Source of the DNA: Blastococcus sp. CT_GayMR19
Lineage (GTDB): Bacteria; Actinomycetota; Actinomycetes; Mycobacteriales; Geodermatophilaceae
Direction: 5' to 3'
Assembly (NCBI RefSeq): GCF_004570385.1
Contig: NZ_SPQL01000010.1
Location: forward strand, 124,001 to 188,000
Length of the DNA: 64,000 nucleotides
This document shows, one piece after another, positions 15,155 through 24,100 of the stretch (the stretch's first letter is position 1; every line of letters starts with the position of its first letter). The position numbers and the translations under genes were made by a program. The notes under the pieces are model-generated. The model searched no databases, was not told where the DNA came from, and saw only the letters and a program-made list of their open reading frames with translations.

Positions 15155-17104
15155 ATGAGCGAGACCCAGGCGACGGAAGCCCGCACCTTCGAACCGCCCC
15201 AGGAGCTCGCCGCGCAGGCGAACGTCGGCCCCGACGTCTACGCCGAGGCCGAGGGCGACCGGCCGGCCTTCTGGGCGAAGGCGGCCGGGCGGCTGACCTG
15301 GGAGACGCCGTGGGACGAGGTCCTCGACTGGAGCAACCCGCCCTTCGCCAAGTGGTTCGTCGGCGGCAAGCTCAACGTCGCCTACAACTGCCTCGACCGG
15401 CACGTCGAGGCCGGCCACGGCGACCAGGTCGCCTACCACTGGGAGGGCGAGCCGGGCGACACCCGCACCTTCACCTACGCCCAGCTCACCGAGGAGGTCT
15501 GCCGGGCCGCCAACGCGCTGACCGAACTGGGCGTGCAGGCCGGCGACCGCGTCGCCATCTACCTGCCCATGATCCCCGAGGCCGTCATCTCGATGCTGGC
15601 CTGCGCCCGCATCGGCGCCGTCCACATGGTCGTGTTCGGCGGGTTCTCCGCCGACGCGCTGGCCAGCCGGATCACCGACGCCGGCGCCACGTTGGTCATC
15701 ACCTCCGACGGTGGCTACCGCCGCGGTTCGGCCAGCGCGCTCAAGCCCGCCGTCGACGACGCCGTCGAGCGCACCGAGGGCGTGCGCAACGTGCTGGTGG
15801 TCAAGCGCACCGGGCAGGACGTCGCCTGGAGCGAGGGCCGCGACCTGTGGTGGGACGACGTGGTGGCGAAGCAGTCGTCGGAGCACACGGCGGAGGCCTT
15901 CGACGCCGAGCACCCGCTCTACATCATGTACACGTCGGGGACGACGGCGAAGCCGAAGGGGATCCTGCACACCAGCGGCGGCTACCTGACCCAGGTGGCC
16001 TACACGCACTGGGCTGTCTTCGACCTCAAGCCCGACACCGACGTGTTCTGGACGGCGGCCGACGTCGGCTGGGTGACCGGCCACAGCTACATCGTCTACG
16101 GCCCGCTGGCCAACCGGGCGACGTCGATCATGTACGAGGGGACGCCGGAGACCCCGCACCGCGGCCGCTGGTTCGAGCTGATCGAGAAGTACCGCGTGAC
16201 CATCCTCTACACCGCCCCCACGGTGATCCGCACCTTCATGAAGTGGGGAGCGGACGTCCCCGAGGGCTTCGACCTGACGTCGCTCCGGCTGCTCGGGTCG
16301 GTCGGCGAGCCGATCAACCCCGAGGCCTGGCTCTGGTACCACAAGAACATCGGCGGCGGCCGCTGCCCGATCATGGACACCTGGTGGCAGACCGAGACCG
16401 GCGCGCACATGCTGACCCCGCTGCCCGGCGTGACGAGCCTCGTGCCGGGCTCGGCCCAGCACCCGTTCCCCGGCATCGCCGCGAAGGTCGTCGACGACGA
16501 GGGCAACGAGCTCAGCGACGACTCGACCGGCCTGCTCGTCCTGACCGAGCCCTGGCCGTCGATGCTGCGCACGATCTGGGGTGACGACGACCGCTACGTC
16601 GACACGTACTGGTCCCGCTTCGGGAAGACCGTGTACTTCGCCGGGGACGGCGCCAAGAAGGACGCGGACGGCAACATCTGGCTGCTCGGCCGGGTGGACG
16701 ACGTCATGAACGTGTCCGGCCACCGCATCTCGACGACCGAGGTCGAGTCCTCCCTCGTCGGCCACCCGGCGGTCGCCGAGGCGGCGGTCGTGGGGGCCAG
16801 CGACCCCACGACCGGCCAGGGCATCGTCGCGTTCGTGATCCTCCGGGAGAGCGGGACCGACTCCGGCGACGAGCTCGTGCAGACGCTGCGCAGCCACGTG
16901 GCCAAGGACATCGGCCCGATCGCGAAGCCGCGCCAGATCATGGTCGTGCAGGAGCTGCCCAAGACCCGGTCCGGCAAGATCATGCGGCGGCTGCTGCGGG
17001 ACATCGCGGAGAACCGGGAGCTGGGCGACGTCACCACGCTGACCGACTCGTCGGTGATGAACATGATCAAGGACAAGCTGCCGGCCGCCCCGTCCGAGGA
17101 CTGA
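15155..17104 (+). CDS. acs: Acetyl-CoA synthetase
   Basis: A 649-residue AMP-forming acetyl-CoA synthetase that activates acetate to acetyl-CoA. The N-terminal WSNPPFAKWFVGGKLNVAYN region is specific to acetyl-CoA synthetases. The ATP motif YTSGTTAKPKGILHTSGGY, the TWWQTETGAHM adenylate-binding motif, and PKTRSGKIMRRLLR with the Lys that is regulated by acetylation are all intact. Start ATG 15155 follows GGGAGGCAGCGC. A TACGGT at 15090-15095 may be the -10, giving a leader near 60 bases. The gene order acs, holin-like, EphE-like, marP matches M. tuberculosis Rv3667-Rv3671c. Confidence 0.97.
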   Translation: MSETQATEARTFEPPQELAAQANVGPDVYAEAEGDRPAFWAKAAGRLTWETPWDEVLDWSNPPFAKWFVGGKLNVAYNCLDRHVEAGHGDQVAYHWEGEPGDTRTFTYAQLTEEVCRAANALTELGVQAGDRVAIYLPMIPEAVISMLACARIGAVHMVVFGGFSADALASRITDAGATLVITSDGGYRRGSASALKPAVDDAVERTEGVRNVLVVKRTGQDVAWSEGRDLWWDDVVAKQSSEHTAEAFDAEHPLYIMYTSGTTAKPKGILHTSGGYLTQVAYTHWAVFDLKPDTDVFWTAADVGWVTGHSYIVYGPLANRATSIMYEGTPETPHRGRWFELIEKYRVTILYTAPTVIRTFMKWGADVPEGFDLTSLRLLGSVGEPINPEAWLWYHKNIGGGRCPIMDTWWQTETGAHMLTPLPGVTSLVPGSAQHPFPGIAAKVVDDEGNELSDDSTGLLVLTEPWPSMLRTIWGDDDRYVDTYWSRFGKTVYFAGDGAKKDADGNIWLLGRVDDVMNVSGHRISTTEVESSLVGHPAVAEAAVVGASDPTTGQGIVAFVILRESGTDSGDELVQTLRSHVAKDIGPIAKPRQIMVVQELPKTRSGKIMRRLLRDIAENRELGDVTTLTDSSVMNMIKDKLPAAPSED

Positions 17105-17116
17105 CCGACCCCTCCT

Positions 17117-17142
17117 GCGGCCGAGATGGCCATTTCGGCCGC
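17117..17142 (+). terminator. Palindrome after acs, probable terminator
   Basis: Thirteen bases after the acs stop lies a 26-bp near-perfect palindrome: GCGGCCGA (17117-17124) and TCGGCCGC (17135-17142) flank a centre holding the self-complementary ATGGCCAT. There is no T-tract, which is common for GC-rich actinobacterial terminators. A related palindrome follows the first pirin gene (60462-60487), so this may be a repeat family that doubles as a terminator. Confidence 0.55.
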
Positions 17143-17277
17143 GGGGGGGGCAGGGTTCCGGCATGCGGCGGTCCCGTCCGGGGGATGCGGGGACGCGCCG
17201 TCGCGCATCGTGGGGCACGATTCCCCTGACCAGCAGACGACCCCGACCCCTCGGGGCCGGACGAAGAAGGAGCTCCC

Positions 17278-17778
17278 GTGGCCCACAGTGTGTCCCCGGC
17301 CCGCACCGACGGGGCCGCGGTAGCCGACGAGCCCTCCGTCGGCACCCTCGTGCAGAGCGCGATGGCCGACGTCTCGACCCTGGTCCGCGGTGAGATCGAG
17401 CTGGCCAAGGCGGAGATCGGCAGGTCGGCCAAGAAGGCGGGGATCAGCGTCGGCATGTTCGCGGCCGCCGGTGTGTTCGCCGCGTTCGCCGGCGTCTACC
17501 TGTTCGTCACCATCGCCGAGGCGCTGACCGCGCTGGGCCTGCCGCGCTGGGTGTCCTACGGCATCGTGACGCTCTTCCTGCTGGTGCTCGCCGGCATCGC
17601 CGCCCTGATCGGGATGCGGCTGCTCAAGAAGATCGAGAAGCCCGAGCGGACCCTCGAGACGCTGCACGACCTGCCCGAGGTGCTGCACCGCGAGGCGCCC
17701 GGCGAGCGGCACCGCTCCGTCCCCGAGGTCAGCAACGGCCAGGTCAAGCTCCGCGGCAACGCCTCCTACAAGGTCTGA
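17278..17778 (+). CDS. Holin-superfamily-type membrane protein (Rv3669-like)
   Basis: A 166-residue protein with a cytoplasmic helical N-terminus (VSTLVRGEIELAKAEIGRSA), two transmembrane helices (GMFAAAGVFAAFAGVYLFV and YGIVTLFLLVLAGIAALIG) and a charged C-terminus. This matches the Phage_holin_3_6 / DUF1469 family. Despite the name, members in actinobacteria are chromosomal envelope proteins of unknown function. Start is GTG 17278 after GAAGGAG. It is followed 35 bases later by the EphE-like gene, so the two are probably an operon, as in mycobacteria. Confidence 0.83.
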   Translation: MAHSVSPARTDGAAVADEPSVGTLVQSAMADVSTLVRGEIELAKAEIGRSAKKAGISVGMFAAAGVFAAFAGVYLFVTIAEALTALGLPRWVSYGIVTLFLLVLAGIAALIGMRLLKKIEKPERTLETLHDLPEVLHREAPGERHRSVPEVSNGQVKLRGNASYKV

Positions 17779-17813
17779 GCGGGGCGCCAGGGTCCGATCA
17801 GGGGTAACCGGCC

Positions 17814-18743
17814 ATGACCGTCCCCGAGGACGGCCGTCCCGACGCGACCAGCGTCCTGCTCCCCGGCCCGTGGACGCACCGCACCATCTCCGCCAACGGC
17901 ATCGGACTGCACGTCGCCGAGGCCGGCGAGGGGCCGCTGGTCCTGCTCCTGCACGGCTTCCCGCAGTTCTGGTGGACCTGGCGGTCGCAGCTCGTCGCCC
18001 TCGCGGCGGCGGGCTTCCACGCCGTCGCCCCGGACCTGCGCGGTTACGGGGCGAGCGACAAGCCCCCGCGCGGCTACGACCTGCCGACGCTGTCGGCCGA
18101 CGTCGCCGCGCTGGTCCGCGCGCTCGGTGAGAAGGACGCCGTCGTCGTGGGCCACGACTGGGGCGGGCTCCTCGGCTGGACCACCGCCGCGCTGCACCCG
18201 CGCATGGTCCGCCGCCTGGTCGTGCTCTCCATGGCGCACCCGCGCCGGCTCCGGGCCGGCATGGCCGACCGCGCCCAGCGGCGCGCGTCCCGCTACTTCC
18301 TGCGTTTCCAGGTCCCCCGGCTGCCCGAGCGGATGCTCACCCGGGCCGACGACGACCCGGTCGCCGATCTCCTGCAGCGATGGTCGGGACCGGCGTGGAC
18401 CCACACCGCCGACTTCGCCGAGGCGGTGACCCGCTACCGGTCGGCCTCGCGCATCCCGCAGGCCGCCTACGGGGCGATGGAGTACCACCGCTGGGCCGCC
18501 CGCTCGCAGCTGCGCCCCGACGGCCTGCGCTACGCCCGCCGGATGGCGGCCCCCGTCACCGCACCCACGCTGCAGCTGCACGGCGAGCTGGACACCTGCG
18601 TGCTGCCGTCCACCGCGCGGGGGTCCGGGCGGTACGTCGCCGGCGCCTACGAGTGGCGGGAGCTGCCGGAGATCGGCCACTTCCCCCAGGAGGAGGTACC
18701 GGACGTCGTCAGTGCCGCCGTCGCGCAGTGGGCCCAGGCCTGA
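17814..18743 (+). CDS. Alpha/beta hydrolase, epoxide-hydrolase-like (EphE type)
   Basis: A 309-residue alpha/beta hydrolase. The oxyanion motif LLHGFPQFWWTWR and the nucleophile elbow VVGHDWGGLLGW (Asp nucleophile) are those of epoxide hydrolases and haloalkane dehalogenases. The catalytic His is in EIGHFPQEE near the C-terminus. The lid region contains the dense Tyr/Arg segment YRSASRIPQAAYGAMEYHRW. Position between the holin-like gene and marP matches M. tuberculosis ephE. The natural epoxide is unknown. Confidence 0.85.
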   Translation: MTVPEDGRPDATSVLLPGPWTHRTISANGIGLHVAEAGEGPLVLLLHGFPQFWWTWRSQLVALAAAGFHAVAPDLRGYGASDKPPRGYDLPTLSADVAALVRALGEKDAVVVGHDWGGLLGWTTAALHPRMVRRLVVLSMAHPRRLRAGMADRAQRRASRYFLRFQVPRLPERMLTRADDDPVADLLQRWSGPAWTHTADFAEAVTRYRSASRIPQAAYGAMEYHRWAARSQLRPDGLRYARRMAAPVTAPTLQLHGELDTCVLPSTARGSGRYVAGAYEWRELPEIGHFPQEEVPDVVSAAVAQWAQA

Positions 18744-18760
18744 CCACCCGGCGGTGACGG

Positions 18761-19942
18761 CTACTCGCAGGGGCCGGTGCCGACCGGGGTCTGGGCCGTG
18801 CTGCCGGTCCTGGCGGCGTCGGCCACCTGCTGGGCCGTGAGCGCGTACCCCGTGTTCGGGTCGTCGATCGCCGAGGCGAAGACGACGCCCAGGACGCTCC
18901 CGTCAGGAGCGAACAGCGGCCCGCCCGAGTTGCCCGCCCGCACCGTGCCGAACAGTGCGTAGACCTCACGGACCACCTTCGTGGTGGCGCGGAAGTCCGG
19001 CCCGCTGATCTCGCCGCGCTCGCGCACGCGGGCCGGCCCGACCCAGAACGGCCCGCCGCCGGGGTACCCCATGATGATCGAGTCGTCGCCGGTCTCGGCC
19101 GTCGCGGGCGCGAAGTCCAGCGGCACCTGTGGCAGGTCGGGAACGGCGAGCACCGCGACGTCGAGCAACTCGTCGATGAAGACCGGGGTCGCGTCGTACT
19201 CATCCCCCTCGGCCGTCACCACCGGATCGGTCACGCCGGCCAGCACGTGGGCGTTGGTCATCACCCGCTCCGCGGCGTAGACGAAGCCCGAGCCGTCGAT
19301 CTGCCGGGAACAGGACGGGGCGACTCCGCTGATCTTCACCACGGAGCCCTCCACCGAGGCCACCACCGGGCTGTTCGCCAGCGTCTCGTCGGGCGGGGGG
19401 ACGTCCGGAACCTCGGTCGCGGTGAGCGGGTCGAGCACGTCGGGCAGCCCGCGCCGGTCGATCGCCGTGCGCAGCGAGTCGTACACCGAGCGGACGCCGT
19501 CGGGGACGGCGTGGTCCACCGCCTGGACCAGCGCGGACTGGCGCACCTGGCCCGCGACGGTCGGGAAGGGTGAACTGGCCAGCGGCGAGGCCACCATCCA
19601 CGCGACCAGCAGGACGGCGACCGCGGAGACCACAGCCCCGGCCGCCGAGTCGACCATCTTGGCCGGCTCCCAGGTGACCCGGGTGCGCAGCGCGCGGCCG
19701 GCTGCCCCGGCGAGGATCTGGCCGAGCAACGCCCCCGCCAGCACCACGACGAGAGCGGCGAAGACCCGGGTGATGCTCGACCCGTCGATCCGGTCGGCCA
19801 CCGGTCCCGAGAGCTGGGCGCCGAGCACCGCGCCCACGACGAAGCCGACGATCGAGGTGGCGGAGACGAGCAGCCCGCGCCGGAAGCCGGAGAGGGCGAA
19901 GAGCAGGGCGAGGGCGATCAGCACCAGGTCGACGACGGACAC
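18761..19942 (-). CDS. marP: MarP family periplasmic serine protease
   Basis: A 393-residue protein with an N-terminal four-helix CvpA-type membrane domain (about residues 1-120) and a C-terminal trypsin-like protease. The triad is His232 (TNAHVLAGV), Asp261 (DVAVLAVPDL) and Ser339 (AGNSGGPLF), almost the same numbering as M. tuberculosis MarP. Cys211 and a second Cys at the very C-terminus could form a disulfide-type contact. MarP is needed for acid and oxidative stress survival and peptidoglycan hydrolase processing in mycobacteria. The GTG at 19942 is close behind a TATAGC/TAGCGT box. Confidence 0.93.
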   Translation of the reverse strand: MSVVDLVLIALALLFALSGFRRGLLVSATSIVGFVVGAVLGAQLSGPVADRIDGSSITRVFAALVVVLAGALLGQILAGAAGRALRTRVTWEPAKMVDSAAGAVVSAVAVLLVAWMVASPLASSPFPTVAGQVRQSALVQAVDHAVPDGVRSVYDSLRTAIDRRGLPDVLDPLTATEVPDVPPPDETLANSPVVASVEGSVVKISGVAPSCSRQIDGSGFVYAAERVMTNAHVLAGVTDPVVTAEGDEYDATPVFIDELLDVAVLAVPDLPQVPLDFAPATAETGDDSIIMGYPGGGPFWVGPARVRERGEISGPDFRATTKVVREVYALFGTVRAGNSGGPLFAPDGSVLGVVFASAIDDPNTGYALTAQQVADAARTGSTAQTPVGTGPCE

Positions 19943-20025
19943 CGAACGCTATACCCCCTGCTCGACTCCGGAGCCGGTCCGCTCCTCGGTCGCTGGCGCT
20001 CCCTGCGATGCTCCCGCCACTGTCG

Positions 20026-20487
20026 TCATCGGCTGCGCACCGTCATGGTGCCGACCTGGCCGAGCTGGATGTGGAAGCTGCACTCGAACGGATAGTCCCC
20101 GGGCTCGGTGACCTCGAACTCGATGGTCACCTCCTGGCCCGCCGTGAGGAGGGGGATCTCCGCGCCGATGGGCGCGGGGACCTCGTCGGGGGTGAAGCGG
20201 AAGTTGTGCGTGAGGTCCTTCGCCACGTTGACCACGGTGAGGCGGACGGGTCCGGGGTCCACGGTGAACGTGTCGGGGGTGAAGACGTAGTCGTCCTGGG
20301 TCTGCAGGGTGATCTCCTGGACCCCGTCGGCGGCGGTGGTCACCGTGCCGACGTCCGGCCCTGCGGACGGCGGCGCCTGCGGGGCCTCGGCCTCGCCCCC
20401 GCACCCGGCCAGGACGGCGGGCAGCACGAGCAGGGCGAGGAGCAGCCCGCCGCCCCGCCGTCCGGAATCCGTCCGCCGCCCCCTCAT
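20026..20487 (-). CDS. Cupredoxin-domain lipoprotein
   Basis: A 153-residue lipoprotein. The signal peptide (GLLLALLVLPAVLAGC) has a lipobox LAGC with the acylated Cys29. The C-terminal 95 residues are a cupredoxin: His94 (LTHNF), Cys136, His139 (ECSFHIQLGQ) and Met148 supply a type-1 copper site. It probably shuttles electrons or binds copper outside the membrane. Its ATG overlaps the upstream NudL stop by 4 bases, so it belongs to the nth-tlpA-nudL operon. It has no counterpart that I know in the M. tuberculosis cluster. Confidence 0.85.
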   Translation of the reverse strand: MRGRRTDSGRRGGGLLLALLVLPAVLAGCGGEAEAPQAPPSAGPDVGTVTTAADGVQEITLQTQDDYVFTPDTFTVDPGPVRLTVVNVAKDLTHNFRFTPDEVPAPIGAEIPLLTAGQEVTIEFEVTEPGDYPFECSFHIQLGQVGTMTVRSR

Positions 20488-21254
20488 CGGGGCGGAACCG
20501 TACGCGTCGGAGGGCCGTCCGGTGCGGGATCGGCCACCGTCGGCGCGGCGGCGTCCTCCTCCCCGCCGGCATCGACCGACCCGGGGAGCGCGTACGGGCG
20601 GATCGCGGACGCCGGCAACGGCCGCACGTCGTCCTCGTCCCACGGCGTCGCGAGACCGGCCGCCTCGAGGATCGCCTCGAGCAGCCCCGCGGTGAATCCC
20701 CACACCAGCATGTCCGCGACGGCGAAGGCCGGCCCGATGTAGCCGGACGGGTGGCCGACCCGGAACCGGTTGGCCGGGTCGGCCAGGTCGGCCAGCGGTA
20801 CCCGGGCCACCCGGGCGACCTCCCGGGGATCGCCGACGCTCACGTCACGGGGGTCGTCCCACCAGCCGACGACGGGGACGACGAGGTTGTCCGACGGCCC
20901 GAGGAAGAGCTCCTGGAGGGTGGCCAGCACGCGCACGCCCTCCGGGTCGATCCCGGCCTCCTCCTGCGCCTCGCGCAGCGCCGTCCCGACCGGGTAGTCG
21001 TCGCCCGGGTCGGCCTGCCCGCCGGGGAAGGCCGGCTGGCCCGCGTGGCTGCGCAGGTGCGCGGACTTCTCGATGAGCAGGACGTCGGGCCCCGAGGGGC
21101 CCTGACCGAAGAGGATCAGCACCGCGGACCGGCGGGCCGTGGACGTCGCCTTCGGCATCCGGTGCCGCAGCGGCGGGTCGACGGCGGCGTCGAGCAGCCG
21201 CACCAGGTAGTCCGGCAGGCCGTCCGTCCCCTGCTCGCCCGGCACCGACGTCAC
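20484..21254 (-). CDS. CoA pyrophosphatase-type Nudix hydrolase (NudL/Rv3672c-like)
   Basis: A 256-residue Nudix protein. LLIEKSAHLRSHAGQPAFPG is the UPF0035 signature of coenzyme-A pyrophosphatases, and TALREAQEEAGI is the core of the Nudix box (the first Glu of the classical box is Asp here, as in NudL). It would hydrolyse CoA and oxidised CoA derivatives. The C-terminal 40 residues are Pro/Ala/Asp-rich and probably disordered. The GTG start overlaps the TlpA stop by 4 bases and its stop overlaps the cupredoxin start. Confidence 0.88.
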   Translation of the reverse strand: MTSVPGEQGTDGLPDYLVRLLDAAVDPPLRHRMPKATSTARRSAVLILFGQGPSGPDVLLIEKSAHLRSHAGQPAFPGGQADPGDDYPVGTALREAQEEAGIDPEGVRVLATLQELFLGPSDNLVVPVVGWWDDPRDVSVGDPREVARVARVPLADLADPANRFRVGHPSGYIGPAFAVADMLVWGFTAGLLEAILEAAGLATPWDEDDVRPLPASAIRPYALPGSVDAGGEEDAAAPTVADPAPDGPPTRTVPPR

Positions 21255-21820
21255 AGCGGCACCCCGAGGTGCTCCGCGACGAGCCCGCGCAGCTCGTCCG
21301 CCGACTCGACCGGGCCGAGCTCGCTGTGCACGAGCCGGCCGTCGGCATCGAGGAACGCCGTGTACGGCAGCCCGTTCAGGCCCAGCTCGGCCATCAGCTC
21401 CCCCTCGCCGTCGAAGGCACTGGCAAAGGTGACGCCGGCGTCGGCGGCGAAGGACTCGGCCTGCGGTAGCCCGTCCTTGCTTATGACGCCGAGCACCCGG
21501 ACCCGGTCACCCGCGCCGTCCGCGAACTCCTGGAGCAGCGGCAGCTCCTCGCGGCAGGGTCCGCACCAGCTGCCCCAGAGGTTGACCACCGTGGGCGTTC
21601 CGGGCGCGCGGGCGAGATCGAGCTCGCCACCGCCGGGGCAGGAGAAGGACAGGGCGGGCAGCGCGCCGCCACCCGCGGCCGGCTCGTCGCCCTGCTCCGG
21701 GCACGGGAGCAGGGCGCTCTCCGCCGCCGGCGGGCTGTCCGGGGCGTCCGGCCCGGCGGTGCAGCCGGAGAGTGCAGCGGTCAGCGCGACCCCCGCGGTG
21801 ACGAGGCGGGCGCGCGTCAC
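21251..21820 (-). CDS. TlpA/ResA-like thiol-disulfide oxidoreductase
   Basis: A 189-residue secreted thioredoxin-fold protein. The N-terminus is a signal peptide with a lipobox-like ALSGC. The redox motif WCGPC sits in [20 protein letters not shown], and [15 protein letters not shown] holds the cis-Pro region. Two extra Cys lie before the fold (LLPCPEQ, FSCPGG). It probably reduces disulfides or cytochrome c apoprotein outside the membrane. The GTG at 21820 overlaps the nth stop by 4 bases, so translation is coupled. Equivalent to Rv3673c by position. Confidence 0.9.
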   Translation of the reverse strand: MTRARLVTAGVALTAALSGCTAGPDAPDSPPAAESALLPCPEQGDEPAAGGGALPALSFSCPGGGELDLARAPGTPTVVNLWGSWCGPCREELPLLQEFADGAGDRVRVLGVISKDGLPQAESFAADAGVTFASAFDGEGELMAELGLNGLPYTAFLDADGRLVHSELGPVESADELRGLVAEHLGVPL

Positions 21821-22653
21821 TCGGTGTCCGAGGCGGTCGGCGTCCTGACGAGCTTCAGTGCGACCTCCGGGTCGCTCGGCCCGATGCCAAAGGACGGGCA
21901 CCAGGCTGCCAGCCCGCAGGCACCGCAGGCGGCCTTCTTGGCGTGACAGACCCGGCGGCCGTGGAAGATCACCCGGTGGCTGAAGTCGGTCCACTCCTTC
22001 TTCGGCACCAACCGGGCCACCTCCGCCTCGACCTTGACCGGGTCCTCCTCGGCCGTCCACCCGAACCGGCGGACCAGCCGGCCGAAGTGGGTGTCCACCG
22101 TGAGCCCGGGAACGCCGAAGGCGTTGCCCAGCACGACGTTCGCGGTCTTGCGGCCCACCCCGGGCAGGGTCACCAGGTCCGCCATCCGGCCCGGGACCTC
22201 CCCGTCGAACCGCTCGACGAGCACCGCGCTCAGCCCCAGCACCGAGTTCGCCTTCGCCCGGAAGAACCCGGTCGGCTTGAGGATCGCCTCGAGCTCGTCG
22301 CGGTCGGCCCCGGCCAGGGCGACGGCGTCCGGGTACTTCGCGAACAGCGTCGGCGTCACCTTGTTCACCATCTTGTCGGTGGTCTGCGCCGACAGGACGG
22401 TGGCCACCAGGAGTTCGAAGGCGTTCGTGAAGTCGAGTTCGCAGTGCGCATCGGGATGGATCACGGCGAGCTCGCGGGCCATGCGCCGGGCGCGGCGGGT
22501 GCGGGAGAGGGCGGTCTCCGCGGGATCGAAGGGCGAGCTCCCGGTGAGAGCCGCACGCGTGGGGCGACGCAGCCGGGCGGGGCGCGCGTAGGCGAGCGGG
22601 GTCCCCCGCTCCTGGACGGCCTCGGGGGCGGGCTCCGACGCGGGGATCGACAC
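21817..22653 (-). CDS. nth: Endonuclease III
   Basis: A 278-residue DNA glycosylase/AP lyase for oxidised pyrimidines. The helix-hairpin-helix [17 protein letters not shown] includes the catalytic Lys, the catalytic Asp is in [11 protein letters not shown], and the iron-sulfur loop [17 protein letters not shown] has the C-x6-C-x2-C-x5-C spacing. The first 70 residues are a basic extension typical of actinobacteria. The GTG at 22653 is chosen because TACCCT (22666-22661 on this strand) ends 7 bases upstream, the same leaderless layout as at 3351. It heads the tlpA-nudL-cupredoxin operon. Confidence 0.95.
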   Translation of the reverse strand: MSIPASEPAPEAVQERGTPLAYARPARLRRPTRAALTGSSPFDPAETALSRTRRARRMARELAVIHPDAHCELDFTNAFELLVATVLSAQTTDKMVNKVTPTLFAKYPDAVALAGADRDELEAILKPTGFFRAKANSVLGLSAVLVERFDGEVPGRMADLVTLPGVGRKTANVVLGNAFGVPGLTVDTHFGRLVRRFGWTAEEDPVKVEAEVARLVPKKEWTDFSHRVIFHGRRVCHAKKAACGACGLAAWCPSFGIGPSDPEVALKLVRTPTASDTE

Positions 22654-22854
22654 GCCGTCGAGGGTAGGCGGACCCACTGACGCCTTGCTCCGGAGCACGA
22701 CCCGCCGCCCGTCCGCCCGCACCCCGAACCGCCGTCGGAACTCCCGTTCCCGGCGTCATCAGGAACCGGCGCGCCTCGCGCCGTACCCTGGGTGTCCCGG
22801 GCGCTTTCCTTGTCATGGCCGCCCTGCCGAACCCCGACGGTCCAGGAGGTCGCG

Positions 22855-23094
22855 ATGGTCGCCTTCAGCGTCATCCTCTTCCCGCCGCTGCTCATCGCGT
22901 TCCTGCTCGTGATGGAGCGCGTCGAGGAGCCCCTCCGCCGCCCGGCCGGCCCCCGCGAGGTCGCCGAGTTCCTCAACACCGCGACCCCCGGCGAGGTCGA
23001 CACGCTGGCGACGTCGGGCATCCGCCGGGCCCTGTTCTTCTGGCGGCGCCGCCGGGGCGGGCGCAAACGGTCGGCGAACCCGCCGCTCGTCTGA
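22855..23094 (+). CDS. Small single-pass membrane protein (Rv3675-position)
   Basis: A 79-residue protein with one N-terminal transmembrane helix (FSVILFPPLLIAFLLVMERV), a central acidic-polar helix (REVAEFLNTATPGEVDTLA) and a basic C-terminus (FFWRRRRGGRKR). Start ATG 22855 has a perfect AGGAGG with 5-base spacing. It sits between nth and crp exactly where M. tuberculosis has Rv3675, a small membrane protein of unknown function. No catalytic motif is visible. Confidence 0.8.
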   Translation: MVAFSVILFPPLLIAFLLVMERVEEPLRRPAGPREVAEFLNTATPGEVDTLATSGIRRALFFWRRRRGGRKRSANPPLV

Positions 23095-23196
23095 GCCGGC
23101 GCTGCGTCCGGCGTCCACGGGCGGCATGGCACGGGCCTCTCGCTCGGAGGGGGGACGGATCCACCCACCGATCGGGTGACAGACGGCACAGCCGCC

Positions 23197-23236
23197 TAGA
23201 CTCCCTCCGGACACGGACGCCGCTGCGCGCGTCCGT
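23197..23236 (+). promoter_or_regulatory. crp promoter and 5'-leader hairpin
   Basis: TAGACT (23197-23202) is a good -10 and would start a transcript near 23209. Within the roughly 50-base leader, ACGGACGC (23213-23220) and GCGTCCGT (23229-23236) pair perfectly across an 8-base loop. The hairpin ends about 20 bases before the crp start and could influence mRNA stability or translation. Confidence 0.5.
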
Positions 23237-23257
23237 CGGTGCGTGAGAGGACGTGTA

Positions 23258-23932
23258 GTGGACGAGGTGCTGGCCCAGTCCGGGATCTTCCAGGGACTCT
23301 CGGAAGACGCTGTCGACCCTGTCGCCAGCCGGCTGGAGACGATCACCCTGCCCCGCGGCCGCGTGATCTTCAGCGAGGGTGAGCCCGGCGACAGCCTGTA
23401 CATCGTCCTCACCGGCAAGATCAAGCTGTCCCGCCGCGCCCCCGACGGCCGCGAGAACGTACTGGCCGTCATGGGCCCGTCCGACCAGTTCGGTGAGCTC
23501 TCGGTGTTCGACCCCGGCCCGCGGACCGCCACCGCGACCGCCGTCACCGACGTCAAGCTCGCCCGGATGCCCCAGTCGATGCTCCGCCCGTGGATCGAGG
23601 CGCACCCGGAGATCGGCGAGCAGCTGCTGCGCGTGCTGGCCCGGCGGCTGCGGCGTACCAACGACTCGGTCGCCGACCTGATCTTCACCGACGTCCCCGG
23701 CCGGGTGGCCAAGGCACTGCTGCAGATGGCGGACCGCTTCGGCAGCCGCGACAACGAGGGCCTGCGCGTCAAGCACGACCTCACGCAGGAGGAGCTGGCC
23801 CAGCTCGTCGGCGCCTCCCGCGAGACCGTGAACAAGGCACTGGCGGACTTCGTGCACCGCGGCTGGATCCAGCTGCAGGGCAAGTCGGTCGTCGTCCTCG
23901 ACGAGGAGCGCCTCCGCCGCCGCGCGAGGTGA
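23258..23932 (+). CDS. crp: cAMP receptor protein family regulator
   Basis: A 224-residue CRP/FNR regulator, very close in sequence to M. tuberculosis Rv3676. The cAMP-binding beta roll includes [20 protein letters not shown] (phosphate-binding cassette), followed by the long C-helix [20 protein letters not shown]. The helix-turn-helix is [20 protein letters not shown]. It should control carbon, respiration and stress genes through TGTGA-type sites. Start GTG 23258 follows GAGAGGA. It is monocistronic: a strong hairpin follows the stop. Confidence 0.96.
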   Translation: MDEVLAQSGIFQGLSEDAVDPVASRLETITLPRGRVIFSEGEPGDSLYIVLTGKIKLSRRAPDGRENVLAVMGPSDQFGELSVFDPGPRTATATAVTDVKLARMPQSMLRPWIEAHPEIGEQLLRVLARRLRRTNDSVADLIFTDVPGRVAKALLQMADRFGSRDNEGLRVKHDLTQEELAQLVGASRETVNKALADFVHRGWIQLQGKSVVVLDEERLRRRAR

Positions 23933-23954
23933 CCGAGCAGCACTGACCCGCGAC

Positions 23955-23985
23955 GAGGCCCCGCACCGATCCGGTGCGGGGCCTC
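23955..23985 (+). terminator. crp terminator
   Basis: Twenty-two bases after the crp stop, GAGGCCCCGCACCG and its exact complement form a 14-bp stem with an ATC loop, followed by TCGTCGTTC. The stem is perfect and strong, so intrinsic termination is likely despite the weak T-tract. Confidence 0.8.
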
Positions 23986-24011
23986 TCGTCGTTCAGCCAC
24001 CTGGCGCGCGA

Positions 24012-24059
24012 CGAGAGCCGCCGTACTACCGCCGGAGCCGCGCTGCAGGGCGGCTCTCG
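24012..24059. repeat. Inverted repeat CGAGAGCCGCC
   Basis: CGAGAGCCGCC (24012-24022) and GGCGGCTCTCG (24049-24059) are exact 11-base complements separated by 26 bases. A third partial copy, CGGCTCTCG, follows at about 24071-24079. It lies between the crp terminator and the 94-bp tandem repeat. It may be a structured RNA or the remnant of a small palindromic element. Confidence 0.5.
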
Positions 24060-24100
24060 CGGTCGTAACCCGGCTCTCGTGCCTTGCAGCCGGGGACCAG

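Noticed and set aside
15059-17218. A 719-codon minus-strand open frame opposite acs
   Set aside because: Antisense shadow of acs with no recognisable motif and no ribosome site.
17206-17220. ATCGTG-GGG-CACGAT inverted repeat upstream of the holin-like gene
   Set aside because: Arms of six bases with a three-base centre are too short to distinguish from chance without comparison, so it was not listed as an operator.
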